DNA of 64,000 nucleotides from positions 37,972-101,971 of the forward strand of contig JAIBAQ010000003.1 in the NCBI GenBank assembly GCA_019695095.1. Direction: 5' to 3'. A program made the translations under genes and the position numbers. Every line of letters starts with the position of its first letter. Within the stretch, counting starts at the first letter, position 1. The notes beneath the pieces were generated by a model that worked only from the letters and a program-made list of their open reading frames with translations, was not told where the DNA came from and did no database searches. Of the stretch, positions 7,654 through 16,684 are shown one piece after another. This stretch comes from Candidatus Hydrogenedentota bacterium. Lineage in GTDB: Bacteria > Hydrogenedentota > Hydrogenedentia > Hydrogenedentales > SLHB01.

Positions 7654-8883
7654 ATGGGAACCAGAGTTGTTGTTACGGGGATGGGAGTTGTCTCTCCCCT
7701 AGGAAACGATGTCAAGACGTTTTGGTCGGCGGTGTGCGCTGGCAAGTCGGGCATTCGTAAGCTCGATCGGTACGATGCCTCGGCCCTACCCACGCAAATT
7801 GCCGGTCAGGTGGAACCATGCGCGCCCGCGGATATCCCTCCAAAGGAGATCCGGCGCAAGGATCTGTACTCGATTTATGCCCTTGTGGCATCGGACGAGG
7901 CGTGGGCGCAGTCGGGCATGGACCTGTCGCGCGAGACTCCCGAACGATGCGGCGCAATCATCGGAAGTGGAATCGGCGGTATTTCGACCCTCATAGAGGG
8001 GCACGAGACCTTTCTGAAGGAAGGGTATCGTCATCTGTCTCCTCTAACGATTCCCAAACTGCTGACCAATATTGCCGCCGGCGAGGTGGCCATGCGGTTT
8101 GGGCTGCGGGGTCCCAACAAGTCTGTCGTAACCGCTTGCGCGACCGGTGCGCAGTGCATCACGGAAGCGGCGAACGCCATCAGGCTGGGGCAGGCGGATG
8201 TTATGCTGGCAGGAGGCTCGGAGGCGTCACTCACCGCGTTCAGCATGGGTGGTTTCTGCGCTATGAAAGCCATGTCACGCCGGAACGATGAACCCGAACG
8301 CGCCAGCAGACCCTTCGACATGGACCGGGACGGGTTTGTTATGGGTGAAGGAGCCGGCATACTCGTACTTGAGTCCGAGGAGCACGCCAAGGCCCGTGGC
8401 GCGGAAATCCTGGGTGAAATCGCCGGATACGGCGAAACCAGCGACGCCTATCATTTGACGGCTCCGTTGCCGGACGGCGCTGGCGTCGCTGCATCCATGC
8501 GGATTGCGATGAGCGAAGCGCGGGTGAACCCGGCTGACGTGGCCTACATAAATGCCCACGGCACGAGCACCAAGCACAATGACGCCACCGAGTCCGCGGC
8601 GTTGCGCACCGTATTTGGCGCCGACATGCCCCCGGTGAGTTCCACGAAATCGATGATGGGTCACCTTGTGGGCGCGGCGGGTTCGGTGGAAGCAATTACT
8701 TGTCTTTTGTCCATTCGCGACGGTGTCTTGCCGCCGTCCATTAATTATGAGACGCCAGACCCGGAATGCGATGTAAACTTGGTGGCAAACCAGGCTCGCG
8801 AGTCGCGGGTTGATGTAGCACTTTCAAACTCGCTAGGATTCGGTGGGCATAACGCCACACTGGTCTGCAGACGATATGGGTGA
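7654..8883 (+). CDS. fabF: Beta-ketoacyl-ACP synthase II
   Basis: 409-residue condensing enzyme that extends acyl-ACP with malonyl-ACP. The Cys-His-His triad is visible: the nucleophilic Cys in VVTACATGAQC, His in NAHGTSTKHND and His in SMMGHLVGAAG. The N-terminus RVVVTGMGVVSPLGNDV is typical FabF. I chose the ATG at 7654, which begins the conserved fold directly, rather than an upstream start at 7615 that would run into the stem-loop. The stop overlaps the start of rnc (ATGGGTGA), so the two are translationally coupled. Confidence 0.97.
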   Translation: MGTRVVVTGMGVVSPLGNDVKTFWSAVCAGKSGIRKLDRYDASALPTQIAGQVEPCAPADIPPKEIRRKDLYSIYALVASDEAWAQSGMDLSRETPERCGAIIGSGIGGISTLIEGHETFLKEGYRHLSPLTIPKLLTNIAAGEVAMRFGLRGPNKSVVTACATGAQCITEAANAIRLGQADVMLAGGSEASLTAFSMGGFCAMKAMSRRNDEPERASRPFDMDRDGFVMGEGAGILVLESEEHAKARGAEILGEIAGYGETSDAYHLTAPLPDGAGVAASMRIAMSEARVNPADVAYINAHGTSTKHNDATESAALRTVFGADMPPVSSTKSMMGHLVGAAGSVEAITCLLSIRDGVLPPSINYETPDPECDVNLVANQARESRVDVALSNSLGFGGHNATLVCRRYG

Positions 8884-9592
8884 AGAACCGGTACGTGCTG
8901 AACAACTGAAATCGCTTATGGCGCGATTGGGGATTCGAATTCTCCAAACCGAACTCCTTGATCGCGCGCTCACTCATGCTTCCATCGCCGCCGAAACCCA
9001 AGAACCCGTTTCTGATTATGAAGCCCTCGAGTTCCTGGGAGACGCCGTCCTGGGCTTGGCGGTAGCCCACCACCTTCTCGAACACAAACCCAATAGTACG
9101 CCCGGGGAGTACAGCCGGATTCGCGCGGCACTTGTCAACCGCCGGACGCTGGCGGAACTGGCTCAGAAGCTGGATATCGCCCCGACTATCCGCTTGGGCA
9201 AAGGGGAGGAGCAGTCCGGGGGGCGCCACCGCTCGGCGCTCCTTGCCGACTGTGTCGAAGCGCTCATCGGGGCCATCTATCTGGACCAAGGTTGGGAAGC
9301 CGCCCGCGACTTCGTCATCCACGTGACCCACGAAGAGTTCGAAGAAGCGCTGACCCAAGACGTGCAATTGGATCATAAGTCCCGCCTGCAACACTACTGC
9401 CAGGCAGAACGTATTCCGCTACCGAAGTTCGAGTTGGTGCGCTCGGACGGCCCCGACCACCGGAAGCAGTTTGAGGTGGAGGTTTTACTCAAGGACCAAC
9501 CCCACGGCAGGGGCGTCGGACTGAGCAAGAAAGAGGCGGAGCAGAATGCCGCGCGCGTAGCCCTCGAACGCGTAGGGGTCTATAGAGCCTGA
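8876..9592 (+). CDS. rnc: Ribonuclease III
   Basis: 238-residue double-strand-specific endoribonuclease for rRNA and mRNA processing. The catalytic signature is YEALEFLGDAVLGLAVA with the metal-binding Glu and Asp, and a second acidic cluster is in ADCVEALIGAIYLDQG. The C-terminal third (DHKSRLQHYCQAERIPLPKF to GLSKKEAEQNAARVALE) is the dsRNA-binding domain. The start ATG overlaps the fabF stop by eight bases; an in-frame alternative at 8843 lies inside fabF and adds residues not seen in the family. Confidence 0.97.
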   Translation: MGEEPVRAEQLKSLMARLGIRILQTELLDRALTHASIAAETQEPVSDYEALEFLGDAVLGLAVAHHLLEHKPNSTPGEYSRIRAALVNRRTLAELAQKLDIAPTIRLGKGEEQSGGRHRSALLADCVEALIGAIYLDQGWEAARDFVIHVTHEEFEEALTQDVQLDHKSRLQHYCQAERIPLPKFELVRSDGPDHRKQFEVEVLLKDQPHGRGVGLSKKEAEQNAARVALERVGVYRA

Positions 9593-9986
9593 CAAAGCCG
9601 ACGTCAGCGTAAAGTGAAAAAAACACCAATACTCACTGAAGAGTCTACCAATAAGAAAGTAGGCGCTGCTGACGAGTTACTGCTGTTCCGCAATTGTTAA
9701 AGCCGAGCCATCCGCGTGAAAGCACGAAAGCCCTAATGTCTCGACGACGCCGATTGGGTGAGTACTGCCTCTTTCCCAAGCCGCCTTGCAGTGCGCGTAT
9801 CCAGGAACTTCGACACCACTGCGTTCGCACCCTGGAAACCTCTTGCGGAAACGAGGATGCTGTGTTAGGCTGCGATTAAGCTTGCAAGGCTTAGGTGTAC
9901 GTCAACTGGTATTGGGTCCCAGTATGCGTATACCACGATCTGTGTGTCCTGGTAAGAGCAATTCTATGTACATAGGGAGAAGGGTC
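9593..9986. other. Gap with no recognised gene
   Basis: Nearly 400 bases between rnc and the first prepilin-like gene. I see no ORF with a ribosome site, no RNA gene and no strong hairpin. It probably holds the leader and promoter of the prepilin-like gene, but no convincing -35/-10 pair could be picked out by eye. Confidence 0.4.
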
Positions 9987-10832
9987 ATGTCCAACCGCAG
10001 TGCCAAAACCGGATTCACGTTGATTGAATTGCTGGTTGTCATCGCCATTATCGGAATTCTTGCGGCAATCTTGTTGCCGGCCCTGGCTCGCGCGCGCGAA
10101 GCGGCGCGGCGGGCTTCCTGTCAGAACAACCTCAAGCAGATGGGGTTGGTCTTCAAGATGTATTCAAACGAATCGAAGGGGGAGAAGTTCCCGATGAAAT
10201 GTCCCCCCGAGGTGCTGACGAATCCGTGTTACACCTTCGACGCAGTGAGTGTGTATCCCGAATACCTGACGGATCTCTCGGTGAACCTTTGTCCGTCAGA
10301 TCCAGCCGGAGCAGGGTTCGTCGACCCGACCAACCTCACGGATAGTTGGATTCCAAATCATCAATTGGACGTCGTGGAGTTCAACCAGAGCGGCGACCAG
10401 TCGTACATTTACTTTAGCTGGGCGATTCCACGCGACAACAGCCTGCTGACGGGGTGGGGAAGCTTCCCGGGCGATGTTGTCAGCAACTTGGCCGCCTCGC
10501 TTCTCGACATCAATTTGCGTGACGACGACATCGAAGTGGACAGCCCGGCGCATCCGGTGCTTGGTGCGTTCACCATTCATCGCCTGCGTGAGGGAATCGA
10601 ACGGTTCTTCATTTCCGACATCAACAACGCCGCAGCTTCTGCGGTCGGCCAGTCCGAGCTTGCAGTCATGTGGGATGTGACGAGCACGGATGTGTCGGCA
10701 TTTAACCACGTCCCAGGTGGCGCGAACGTATTGTTCATGGACGGACACGTGGCGTTCGAACGCTATCCGCAAACGACGTTCCCGGTGAGCGAAGAGTTCG
10801 CCATTCTCTCGGGAGCCGCCGCGAGCTTCTAG
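9987..10832 (+). CDS. Prepilin-like protein with H-X9-DG C-terminal motif (copy 1)
   Basis: 281-residue type IV pilin/pseudopilin-like protein. The prepilin peptidase site is [19 protein letters not shown]: cleavage after Gly, Phe+1 and Glu+5 are all present, followed by the hydrophobic helix and [20 protein letters not shown]. The C-terminal [17 protein letters not shown] is the H-X9-DG motif of a large family (DUF1559-related) expanded in Planctomycetes, Lentisphaerae and relatives. Start 9987 has AGGGAGAAGG; the longer ORF from 9786 is not credible. It shares [16 protein letters not shown] with the paralogs at 40855 and 58436. Function is unknown; it is presumably assembled or secreted by a type II/IV machinery encoded elsewhere. 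Confidence 0.93.
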   Translation: MSNRSAKTGFTLIELLVVIAIIGILAAILLPALARAREAARRASCQNNLKQMGLVFKMYSNESKGEKFPMKCPPEVLTNPCYTFDAVSVYPEYLTDLSVNLCPSDPAGAGFVDPTNLTDSWIPNHQLDVVEFNQSGDQSYIYFSWAIPRDNSLLTGWGSFPGDVVSNLAASLLDINLRDDDIEVDSPAHPVLGAFTIHRLREGIERFFISDINNAAASAVGQSELAVMWDVTSTDVSAFNHVPGGANVLFMDGHVAFERYPQTTFPVSEEFAILSGAAASF

Positions 10833-10864
10833 TTCCTAGGCGACCCAGGTAGACCCAAAACTTC

Positions 10865-10894
10865 GCGGGAGATGCCCAATCGGGTGTCTCCCGC
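10865..10894 (+). terminator. Hairpin after prepilin-like gene 1
   Basis: GCGGGAGATGCCC and GGGTGTCTCCCGC pair over 13 positions (two G-T wobbles) around an AATC loop, 32 bases after the stop. The following bases (AGTTCATTTG) are only weakly T-rich. Probable 3' end structure. Confidence 0.5.
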
Positions 10895-10980
10895 AGTTCA
10901 TTTGCGCAATAAGGGGCAATGGCAGCGCATGTTGTTGCGCAACGAATGGCAGGTGTCGGCAGATCAAGTGAAAAAGGAAG

Positions 10981-11673
10981 CTACGACAAATGGCGGCGCA
11001 GCAGCTTGCAGAGCCTTTCGGAGAAACGCCGCGCAACGCTGACCACGTCGTGATGAGTGAGGGGCGTGGGGGAGCAGCAGTTGTTCGTAACGCACGAAAT
11101 GACCGCGAACCGAATGCCGAGTTCGCGGCAGCGTTGTGCCTCCGGGGCGGTACTCATGCCGACTACGAAACCACCGAGATGGCGCAGAATTTCGATCTCG
11201 GCCCGTGTCTCGTAGTTTGGCCCGTGCATCCACCGGTAGTCGCCCGTGAAGTCGCAGCCGGGAATGATGAAGTCCGTGTCAATGGATTCAGGCCGGTTGG
11301 TCCAGTCCACGAAGGGCCACGTGTGCAGGCGCGTAATGGCGACCAAGTCACCGGGATTCATGTCTGGAAGCAGCCCGCCAACCACATTGGTGAACACAAT
11401 TGTCCGTATACCCTGTGCGTGCAGATAGTCAACAGGAGCCGTGACGGTCTCGTAAGGGAGTCCCTCATAGAAATGAAGGCGGCCGCACTGGAGAATCATG
11501 GTTTTGTTGGCGCAAGTCCCCGTGACAAAGGCCCGGTCGTGTCCGGCAAGCGGGGCGTGCCCGAGATTGCAGGCCGCTTCAAAGGAGACTACGTCGTGTA
11601 TCGAGTCGAGCAGGGGCCTGAGGTTCAGGCCTGATCCGGAGACTACCGCAATCTTCGGATCTAACTCGGCCAT
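10981..11673 (-). CDS. Purine nucleoside phosphorylase (class I, trimeric type)
   Basis: 230-residue phosphorylase that splits purine nucleosides with phosphate to base and ribose-1-phosphate. Recognisable segments are VVSGSGLN (phosphate loop), GHAPLAGH, GRLHFYEGLPYETVTAP, TNVVGGLLPDMNPGDLV, HGPNYETRAEIEILR and VGMSTAPEAQ. It is shorter than the usual 270 residues, but all core motifs are there. Its ATG overlaps the end of the dGTPase gene by 13 bases in another frame, so the two are probably co-translated. Together they point to purine (especially guanine) nucleotide salvage. MTAP-type phosphorylases share these motifs but the length and GHAPLAGH favour PNP. Confidence 0.9.
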   Translation of the reverse strand: MAELDPKIAVVSGSGLNLRPLLDSIHDVVSFEAACNLGHAPLAGHDRAFVTGTCANKTMILQCGRLHFYEGLPYETVTAPVDYLHAQGIRTIVFTNVVGGLLPDMNPGDLVAITRLHTWPFVDWTNRPESIDTDFIIPGCDFTGDYRWMHGPNYETRAEIEILRHLGGFVVGMSTAPEAQRCRELGIRFAVISCVTNNCCSPTPLTHHDVVSVARRFSERLCKLLRRHLS

Positions 11674-12692
11674 GACTCAGGGAAGAACAGCTTGCTGTAG
11701 AGTTGCATGGCGTAGGAGTCGGTCATTCCTGCCAGGAAGTCGACCGTTCGGCGTTCGAGGGGCTCAGCAGGATCGCCAGCGCTGCTTTCCTGAGTGGGAT
11801 TCTCAAGCAGATGCGAATGGAGTTCACGCAGGATTTTCTTGGCCTTGTCGATTTCGCTGCGGATAGCCTTGCACGGATAGAGATTGGCATACAGATAGGA
11901 ACGCAGTTCGACCGTCGCGAGACGTACTTCCTCGGTCATAGCGATCACGCCATCCGAACTGCCTTCGATAAGGGCCGTTACCATGGCATTGATGCGTTTG
12001 GAGGACGTGTGCCCCACAAGGTCGATGGCCTCCTTGGGAAGGTCTTCAATGGAAATGAGGCCGCCGCGGATCGCGTCGTCAATATCGTGGTTGATGTAGG
12101 CAATCGCGTCGCTAACACTGACCACTTGGGCTTCGAGCGTCACGGTGCGGTCGCTTGGGCGTTTAAACAAAATGATCTTGCCTTTGGAATGGTTCAAGAT
12201 GCCTTCGCGAACCTCGGCGGTAAGATTCAACCCGGGACCGCGTCTGGAGGGCTCAAGCTTCTCAACCACGCGAAGGCTTTGTTCATAGTGTCGGAAACCG
12301 GGGGCGTAGACTTCGTTGAGGACCGCCTCGCCTGCATGCCCGAACGGCGTGTGCCCGAGATCGTGTCCAAGTGAAATGGCTTCGGTGAGATCTTCGTTGA
12401 GGAACAGGGCACGGGAAACGGTACGTGCTATTTGCGCGACCTCCAGCGTGTGCGTCAATCGTGTGCGGTAATGATCGCCTACGGGGGCGAGGAAGACCTG
12501 CGTCTTATGTTTCAGCCGGCGGAACGCCTTGGTATGAAGTATCCGGTCGCGGTCGCGTTGAAAGGCGGTGCGAAAGTCGTGTTCAGGTTCGGGGCGTTCA
12601 CGGCCTTGCGACTCGGCGGCGAGCGCCGCGTGTGGACTGAGCGTCTGGCGCTCTCGCTCTTCAAGCCGTTCACGAATCGTCATTGTGCGCAT
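11661..12692 (-). CDS. dGTPase-like HD-domain triphosphohydrolase
   Basis: 343-residue HD-domain enzyme of the deoxyguanosinetriphosphate triphosphohydrolase-like family (type 2), cutting dNTPs to nucleoside and triphosphate. Metal-binding residues are His81 in RLTHTLEVAQIAR, His110-Asp111 in SLGHDLGHTPFGHAGE, and a later Asp in DAIAYINHDIDDAI. The N-terminal FRTAFQRDRDRILHTKAFRRLKHKTQVF is the family hallmark. Start could be 12692 or the ATG three codons on; neither has a strong ribosome site. It overlaps the purine nucleoside phosphorylase gene, which would process the deoxyguanosine made here. Confidence 0.93.
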   Translation of the reverse strand: MRTMTIRERLEERERQTLSPHAALAAESQGRERPEPEHDFRTAFQRDRDRILHTKAFRRLKHKTQVFLAPVGDHYRTRLTHTLEVAQIARTVSRALFLNEDLTEAISLGHDLGHTPFGHAGEAVLNEVYAPGFRHYEQSLRVVEKLEPSRRGPGLNLTAEVREGILNHSKGKIILFKRPSDRTVTLEAQVVSVSDAIAYINHDIDDAIRGGLISIEDLPKEAIDLVGHTSSKRINAMVTALIEGSSDGVIAMTEEVRLATVELRSYLYANLYPCKAIRSEIDKAKKILRELHSHLLENPTQESSAGDPAEPLERRTVDFLAGMTDSYAMQLYSKLFFPESWPS

Positions 12693-12740
12693 CCGGGAAG
12701 CCGTGACAGAACTTGGTGTACCGGCTCGGTTCTCACGCCG

Positions 12741-13469
12741 TTACTTGCCCTTGGATAGGCGCCGCGCCAATTCCGTGGGCAAACCTGCTTCAATAATCTT
12801 CCGCTGGCACGTCTCGATGTCGTACTCGACGCGGCAGAACTCGAAGGTCATCTTGTCGCTTTCGAATAGTCCGTACGCCGCGCGCGGATCGCGGTCGCGA
12901 GGCTGACCAACCGCGCCGGGATTGATGAAATAACGATTGGACGGATGAAGCTGGCGAACCTCCGTGCTGTGGTTCACGGTATTGCCTTTTTCGCTGAAGA
13001 ACGAGGGACGGTGACTATGTCCGAAGAAACAGATCGAGACATCGCGTCCGTTCAGGAATTCGAGCTGCCGCATGGCGTCCAGCCAATCGATAATGTAATC
13101 GTCGCGGCTGCTGGGAGATCCGTGGACCCCCAGGCATGTCCCGCGAAAGACGATTTGTTCGGGGCAGGACGAAAGCCACCGGCGGTGATCGTCGTCAAGC
13201 TGCTCGATTTGCCATTCGATCACACGCTTGGCCGCTTCGCGGAAGAACCAAGGATCTTCCAGTCTGCAGACGGCAGCGTCGTGATTGCCCATGATGGTGG
13301 GAATTTCACGTTCGCGGACAAGTTCCACAACTTCATTCGGGTTGGCGTTATATCCGGTAAGGTCACCCAAGCAGATGGTTTTGTCGGGTTTGCGCTTATC
13401 GATGTCATCCAACACCGCCCTGGTTGCTTCCAGGTTGGCGTGTAGGTCTGCAATAATTGCGATCAACAT
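12741..13469 (-). CDS. Calcineurin-like metallophosphoesterase
   Basis: 242-residue cytosolic phosphoesterase of the YfcE/MJ0936-like type. The five metal motifs appear in order: IADLHAN (D-x-H), CLGDLTGYNANP (GD), IMGNHDAAV (GNHD), LGVHGSP (H) and FFGHSHRPS (GHxH). I start at 13469, where the fold begins; the ORF upstream to 13526 lacks a ribosome site. It is read in the same direction as the dGTPase gene with a gap of about 50 bases. Substrate is unknown; phosphodiesters or nucleotides are typical for the family. Confidence 0.9.
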   Translation of the reverse strand: MLIAIIADLHANLEATRAVLDDIDKRKPDKTICLGDLTGYNANPNEVVELVREREIPTIMGNHDAAVCRLEDPWFFREAAKRVIEWQIEQLDDDHRRWLSSCPEQIVFRGTCLGVHGSPSSRDDYIIDWLDAMRQLEFLNGRDVSICFFGHSHRPSFFSEKGNTVNHSTEVRQLHPSNRYFINPGAVGQPRDRDPRAAYGLFESDKMTFEFCRVEYDIETCQRKIIEAGLPTELARRLSKGK

Positions 13470-13602
13470 TCCATTCGGAAATCCGGCCCAATGCCCGGAC
13501 CCAGTTCGCGGTGGGGACAGCCCCAATTGGCCCTCCGCGGTCGTATGACTGCTTCAACACATGCGCCCGATTTCCGAGCCGGCGCTATGAAAACATGCTC
13601 GC

Positions 13603-14616
13603 TCAAAAGTCGTCGGGTACCTGCGGATGGGCCCCGGGCTTTTGACCGCGCTCGATAATTTTCTGCAATTGTGAGACTTTCTTTTGGGCGTGCGTATTGT
13701 GGGGCTCCACATGGAGCACCTTTTGCATGCACTCAAGTGCCGCTTCGTATTCGCGACGCTTGATGTGCTGCACGCCGATGTTAAACTGTGCGGCCAACAT
13801 CTTCCGCCGAATTCGCTTCGACTGCGGAAATTTCTTTGCTGCTAATCGGTACTGCTCTAACGCGCCGCTGTAATTGCGCGTTTCGAAATAGAAGTCGCCG
13901 GTGGTCTCTTCCTGGGAGAGATCGCTCGCGGCATCTTCCGCCTTGCGCGCCTGCGCTTCTTCGACTTTCCGTTCTTTCCATTCTTCGGGGGTGTAGATGC
14001 GCTTGACCGCAGACCGTTCCACCAGCGCGCTGATGTTGTTGGTCGTGGGATCGGCGGGGATTACGTGAAAACGCGGCTCGTCCGGATCGTAATGCAAGAG
14101 CGAACTGCCCCGCAGGATTTCACCGTCCTTAAACTCGATGATCAACTCGTTGCCTTCCGCAATCCACTCGCGGTAGCGCAGCGACTTGTCGTAGTTACCG
14201 TCGAAACTCTTCACGTAGAAGACGGCTTTGAGATCCGCATACCGAACCTGAACCGTCTTTCCCGTTGTCACACCTTCCGAGTCCACCTTGTCGAGATGGA
14301 AGATACTTTCTTTTGGGTTCAACGCGAAACAAACACCGTACTCGGTCCGGCCATCAAGATACCTCACCACGAGCCGTTGCCGGGTTTGCCGCTTCTTGAG
14401 TTGTTCCTGTCTTTTTGCCTCCTGGCGTTCCAACTCTTCCCGTTGAGAGCGCCACCGGTACCGCTGTTCGTCGATAATCGACGCTGGCCGTACTTCGAGT
14501 ACGTACAACCCTTGTCGACCCACTTCCTTGACTGCGTCCGCTTCGCTGTTGGCCTCCAGGATGCCGAACGATTCTGCGCCGGCATTGTCGATGGCCTTAT
14601 ACGCGAACTTACCCAC
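13603..14616 (-). CDS. GspF-N-like / DUF6982-like / TPR protein
   Basis: 337-residue cytoplasmic protein with three parts. Residues ~1-48 (GKFAYKAIDNAGAESFGILE to QGLYVLEVRP) look like the N-terminal segment of type II secretion/type IV pilus inner-membrane protein GspF/PilC. A charged linker (RSQREELERQEAKRQEQL) leads to a beta-rich domain (VVRYLDGRTEYGVCFALNP, YADLKAVFYVKSFDG) that resembles the DUF6982 family. The end is a TPR block (DFYFETRNYSGALEQYRLAA, NIGVQHIKRREYEAALECMQ). I start at GTG 14616, which has GGAGGAGGGA; the track ATG at 14697 lacks one. It stands alone; a link to the pilus-like system is plausible but unproven. Confidence 0.8.
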   Translation of the reverse strand: MGKFAYKAIDNAGAESFGILEANSEADAVKEVGRQGLYVLEVRPASIIDEQRYRWRSQREELERQEAKRQEQLKKRQTRQRLVVRYLDGRTEYGVCFALNPKESIFHLDKVDSEGVTTGKTVQVRYADLKAVFYVKSFDGNYDKSLRYREWIAEGNELIIEFKDGEILRGSSLLHYDPDEPRFHVIPADPTTNNISALVERSAVKRIYTPEEWKERKVEEAQARKAEDAASDLSQEETTGDFYFETRNYSGALEQYRLAAKKFPQSKRIRRKMLAAQFNIGVQHIKRREYEAALECMQKVLHVEPHNTHAQKKVSQLQKIIERGQKPGAHPQVPDDF

Positions 14617-14774
14617 GGCTCCCTCCTCCTTGCGGTTGTACCGGACCTCGACAGGAAAGAGACCCATGCGTGGCAACGGATTCCGCGCAGAAAACACGGA
14701 GCGCAGGCACGGACGTACACACCGCTCCTGAGGTTCTCCCCAAGAGCAGGCTACGCCAACGCAACCTTATATGA

Positions 14775-14803
14775 ACCTTACCATGCATGCCGCATCCTGT
14801 CAA
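14775..14803 (-). promoter_or_regulatory. Candidate sigma-70 promoter of the GspF-N/TPR gene
   Basis: On the minus strand TTGACA, a 17-base spacer and TAAGGT lie about 160 bases before the GTG start. The -35 is a perfect consensus and the -10 matches four of six. This is the only clear signal in the ~390-base gap between galK and this gene. Confidence 0.45.
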
Positions 14804-15009
14804 AAGACGAAATATGCTTAACCCTTTGGTAACGCACGCGTTCCACGGGGTGCCCGCACTGCGGATTCGACACCGAGCTTCGCAAAGCAAGGAGCTGACA
14901 ATACTGCACGAGGCACTATTGTCGTCAAGATTCTTGATTCTAGTGAATTACCGCATCAGGTTACAAGGCGCTTGTGAGCTGGCCGTCATGCCTTGTCCGG
15001 ATTTGCCGA

Positions 15010-16368
15010 CTAGAGATAGCCCGCCGCTGGAGCAGGACGAACCACCAGAATTGCCGCATCCTGCACACTCGGAGCGAGAGATTGGGGCAGACAATCGTAG
15101 TACTTCTTTTTTACTTCGTCGTAAAACGCTTCGGTTTTGCTTGAGGGGACAAGGTTGACCGTGCATCCGCCAAATCCCGCGCCAGTGAGCCGCGAGCCGC
15201 GGCTTCCGCCCGCGCGCCCTGCAGCCACAAGTAGATCGAGTTCGTCGCAACTGACTCGGTAATCGTCCCGGCAACTTTCGTGGGATGCGTTCATGAGGTC
15301 GCCAAACCCCGCGGCATCTCCCGCAAGAAGGCAGTCGCGCCCGAGCTCAACGCGTTTGAATTCCGTGAGCTGATGGCGTGCGCGGGCTTGAAGCCGAAAT
15401 CCTCCCTCGGGTTCCGGAAGATCGCCCAGCCACTTTGCGCGAATCTCGTCAACGGACAGTTCCAGGAAACGCGCCGCCTCGGCCAGCGTTGTCGCTTCGC
15501 GAGGGAACGTCTGCGCAAATAACGCCTCGACTTCTGCGTTGGTTAAACAAAGCGGGCCCGACCAAAGATCGTCGAGCCGATTGAACTCAATTTCGGGTCC
15601 GAACTCTTCTTGAGCCTTGCGCTCAACCATCGCGCGAATCAGCCGGCAGGACAAGGGCCCTTCGTTGTATCGATGCAATGCGCCACCGGACTTGTCGGCC
15701 TTTACGAGCGAATTGCACACAACGATGTCGTGATCGGGGAAAAGCGGCGCTTGCTCGACGCGCAGCGGATGGAAATTGATCTTGCAGGCAGCGCCTGCGC
15801 CACCCAGCAGAATAATGGCCTGGTCCATGCCGCCGCCTTGCGTGCCCACGTAGCGTTCCGCTTCCGCCAAGAGACTCGCGAGTTCGATGCGCGAGATTCC
15901 TGCATTGTCGAGGGAAACGTTCAGCACGCCGAGGTAGGCCAATGCCGACGCAACGACCAAGGCCGTGGAAGAACTCAGCCCGGCGGCCATTGGAATCGTG
16001 CCGTTGACAAGCAGATCCATACCGGGATACGTGCCAGGCTGCAGCTTCGCGTTGAGTCCTTGTACGGCCGCTTTGCAGTAGTTTTCCCACGCGCCACGCG
16101 GAGACGCGGGGATGGACGGCGAATTGGAAAATTCCGCATTGGGATAGTTGCCCTGGATTTCGCGAAGACAGATCTTCGAATCCGCGCGCGGCGCAAACGC
16201 AATGCGGATTTCACGGTCAATCGTCATGGGCAACACCGGCAAGCCGTTGTAATCGACATGCTCGCCGATAAGATTCACCCGCCCCGGCGCACGGCACACC
16301 CTGGGCGCGCATGCCTTAGGGAAATGGGCGCGGAATTCGCGAAGAAGGTTGTCTATATCGCTGCTCAT
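15010..16368 (-). CDS. Galactokinase (GalK/GALK2-like)
   Basis: 452-residue GHMP kinase that phosphorylates galactose, or possibly N-acetylgalactosamine, at C1. The sugar signature GRVNLIGEHVDYNGLPVLP, ATP loop PMAAGLSSSTALVVASALA and C-terminal SRLTGAGFGGCTVNLVP are all present. The length exceeds the ~385 residues of E. coli GalK and is closer to the eukaryotic GALK2/GAL1 class, with an insertion after the catalytic core. No other Leloir-pathway gene is adjacent. The start at 16368 has only a weak ribosome site. Confidence 0.92.
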   Translation of the reverse strand: MSSDIDNLLREFRAHFPKACAPRVCRAPGRVNLIGEHVDYNGLPVLPMTIDREIRIAFAPRADSKICLREIQGNYPNAEFSNSPSIPASPRGAWENYCKAAVQGLNAKLQPGTYPGMDLLVNGTIPMAAGLSSSTALVVASALAYLGVLNVSLDNAGISRIELASLLAEAERYVGTQGGGMDQAIILLGGAGAACKINFHPLRVEQAPLFPDHDIVVCNSLVKADKSGGALHRYNEGPLSCRLIRAMVERKAQEEFGPEIEFNRLDDLWSGPLCLTNAEVEALFAQTFPREATTLAEAARFLELSVDEIRAKWLGDLPEPEGGFRLQARARHQLTEFKRVELGRDCLLAGDAAGFGDLMNASHESCRDDYRVSCDELDLLVAAGRAGGSRGSRLTGAGFGGCTVNLVPSSKTEAFYDEVKKKYYDCLPQSLAPSVQDAAILVVRPAPAAGYL

Positions 16369-16478
16369 AGATAGCGGATCCTGATACGGTGCCTTCGGAG
16401 CGCGATTGTAGCCAAGGCATGCATGAGGTGCAAAGCGTGTGCCTAAGGCTGAAGCGGGGTGGATTGTGCTTTCAGAAC

Positions 16479-16500
16479 GACACGAAGTATTCTTCGTGTC
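16479..16500. promoter_or_regulatory. Perfect 8-bp inverted repeat
   Basis: GACACGAA and TTCGTGTC flank a GTATTC loop in the 316-base gap between galactokinase (divergent) and the beta-helix protein. It may be an operator or a small hairpin. The rest of the gap holds no gene. Confidence 0.35.
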
Positions 16501-16684
16501 ATCTCTGGCAAAATGAGAAAGCAGAAGTCATTCAGAAGCGATGGCGCCCTAAGTGTCGAGTAAGGAACTCATCGGGGGAGTGCGCGAACTTGCCGGGGTA
16601 GAGACCTCACCGCGTCTCGAAACTCACGATCAAGTGATTCCGGATTTGTCTGGGGGTAGGTATTGACGGGGAGGAGATGCAGCG

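Noticed and set aside
11703..12374. 223-residue plus-strand ORF
   Set aside because: Antisense to the HD-domain dGTPase, whose metal ligands are all present.
15610..16374. 254-residue plus-strand ORF
   Set aside because: Antisense to galactokinase motifs; a shadow of GC-rich codon use.
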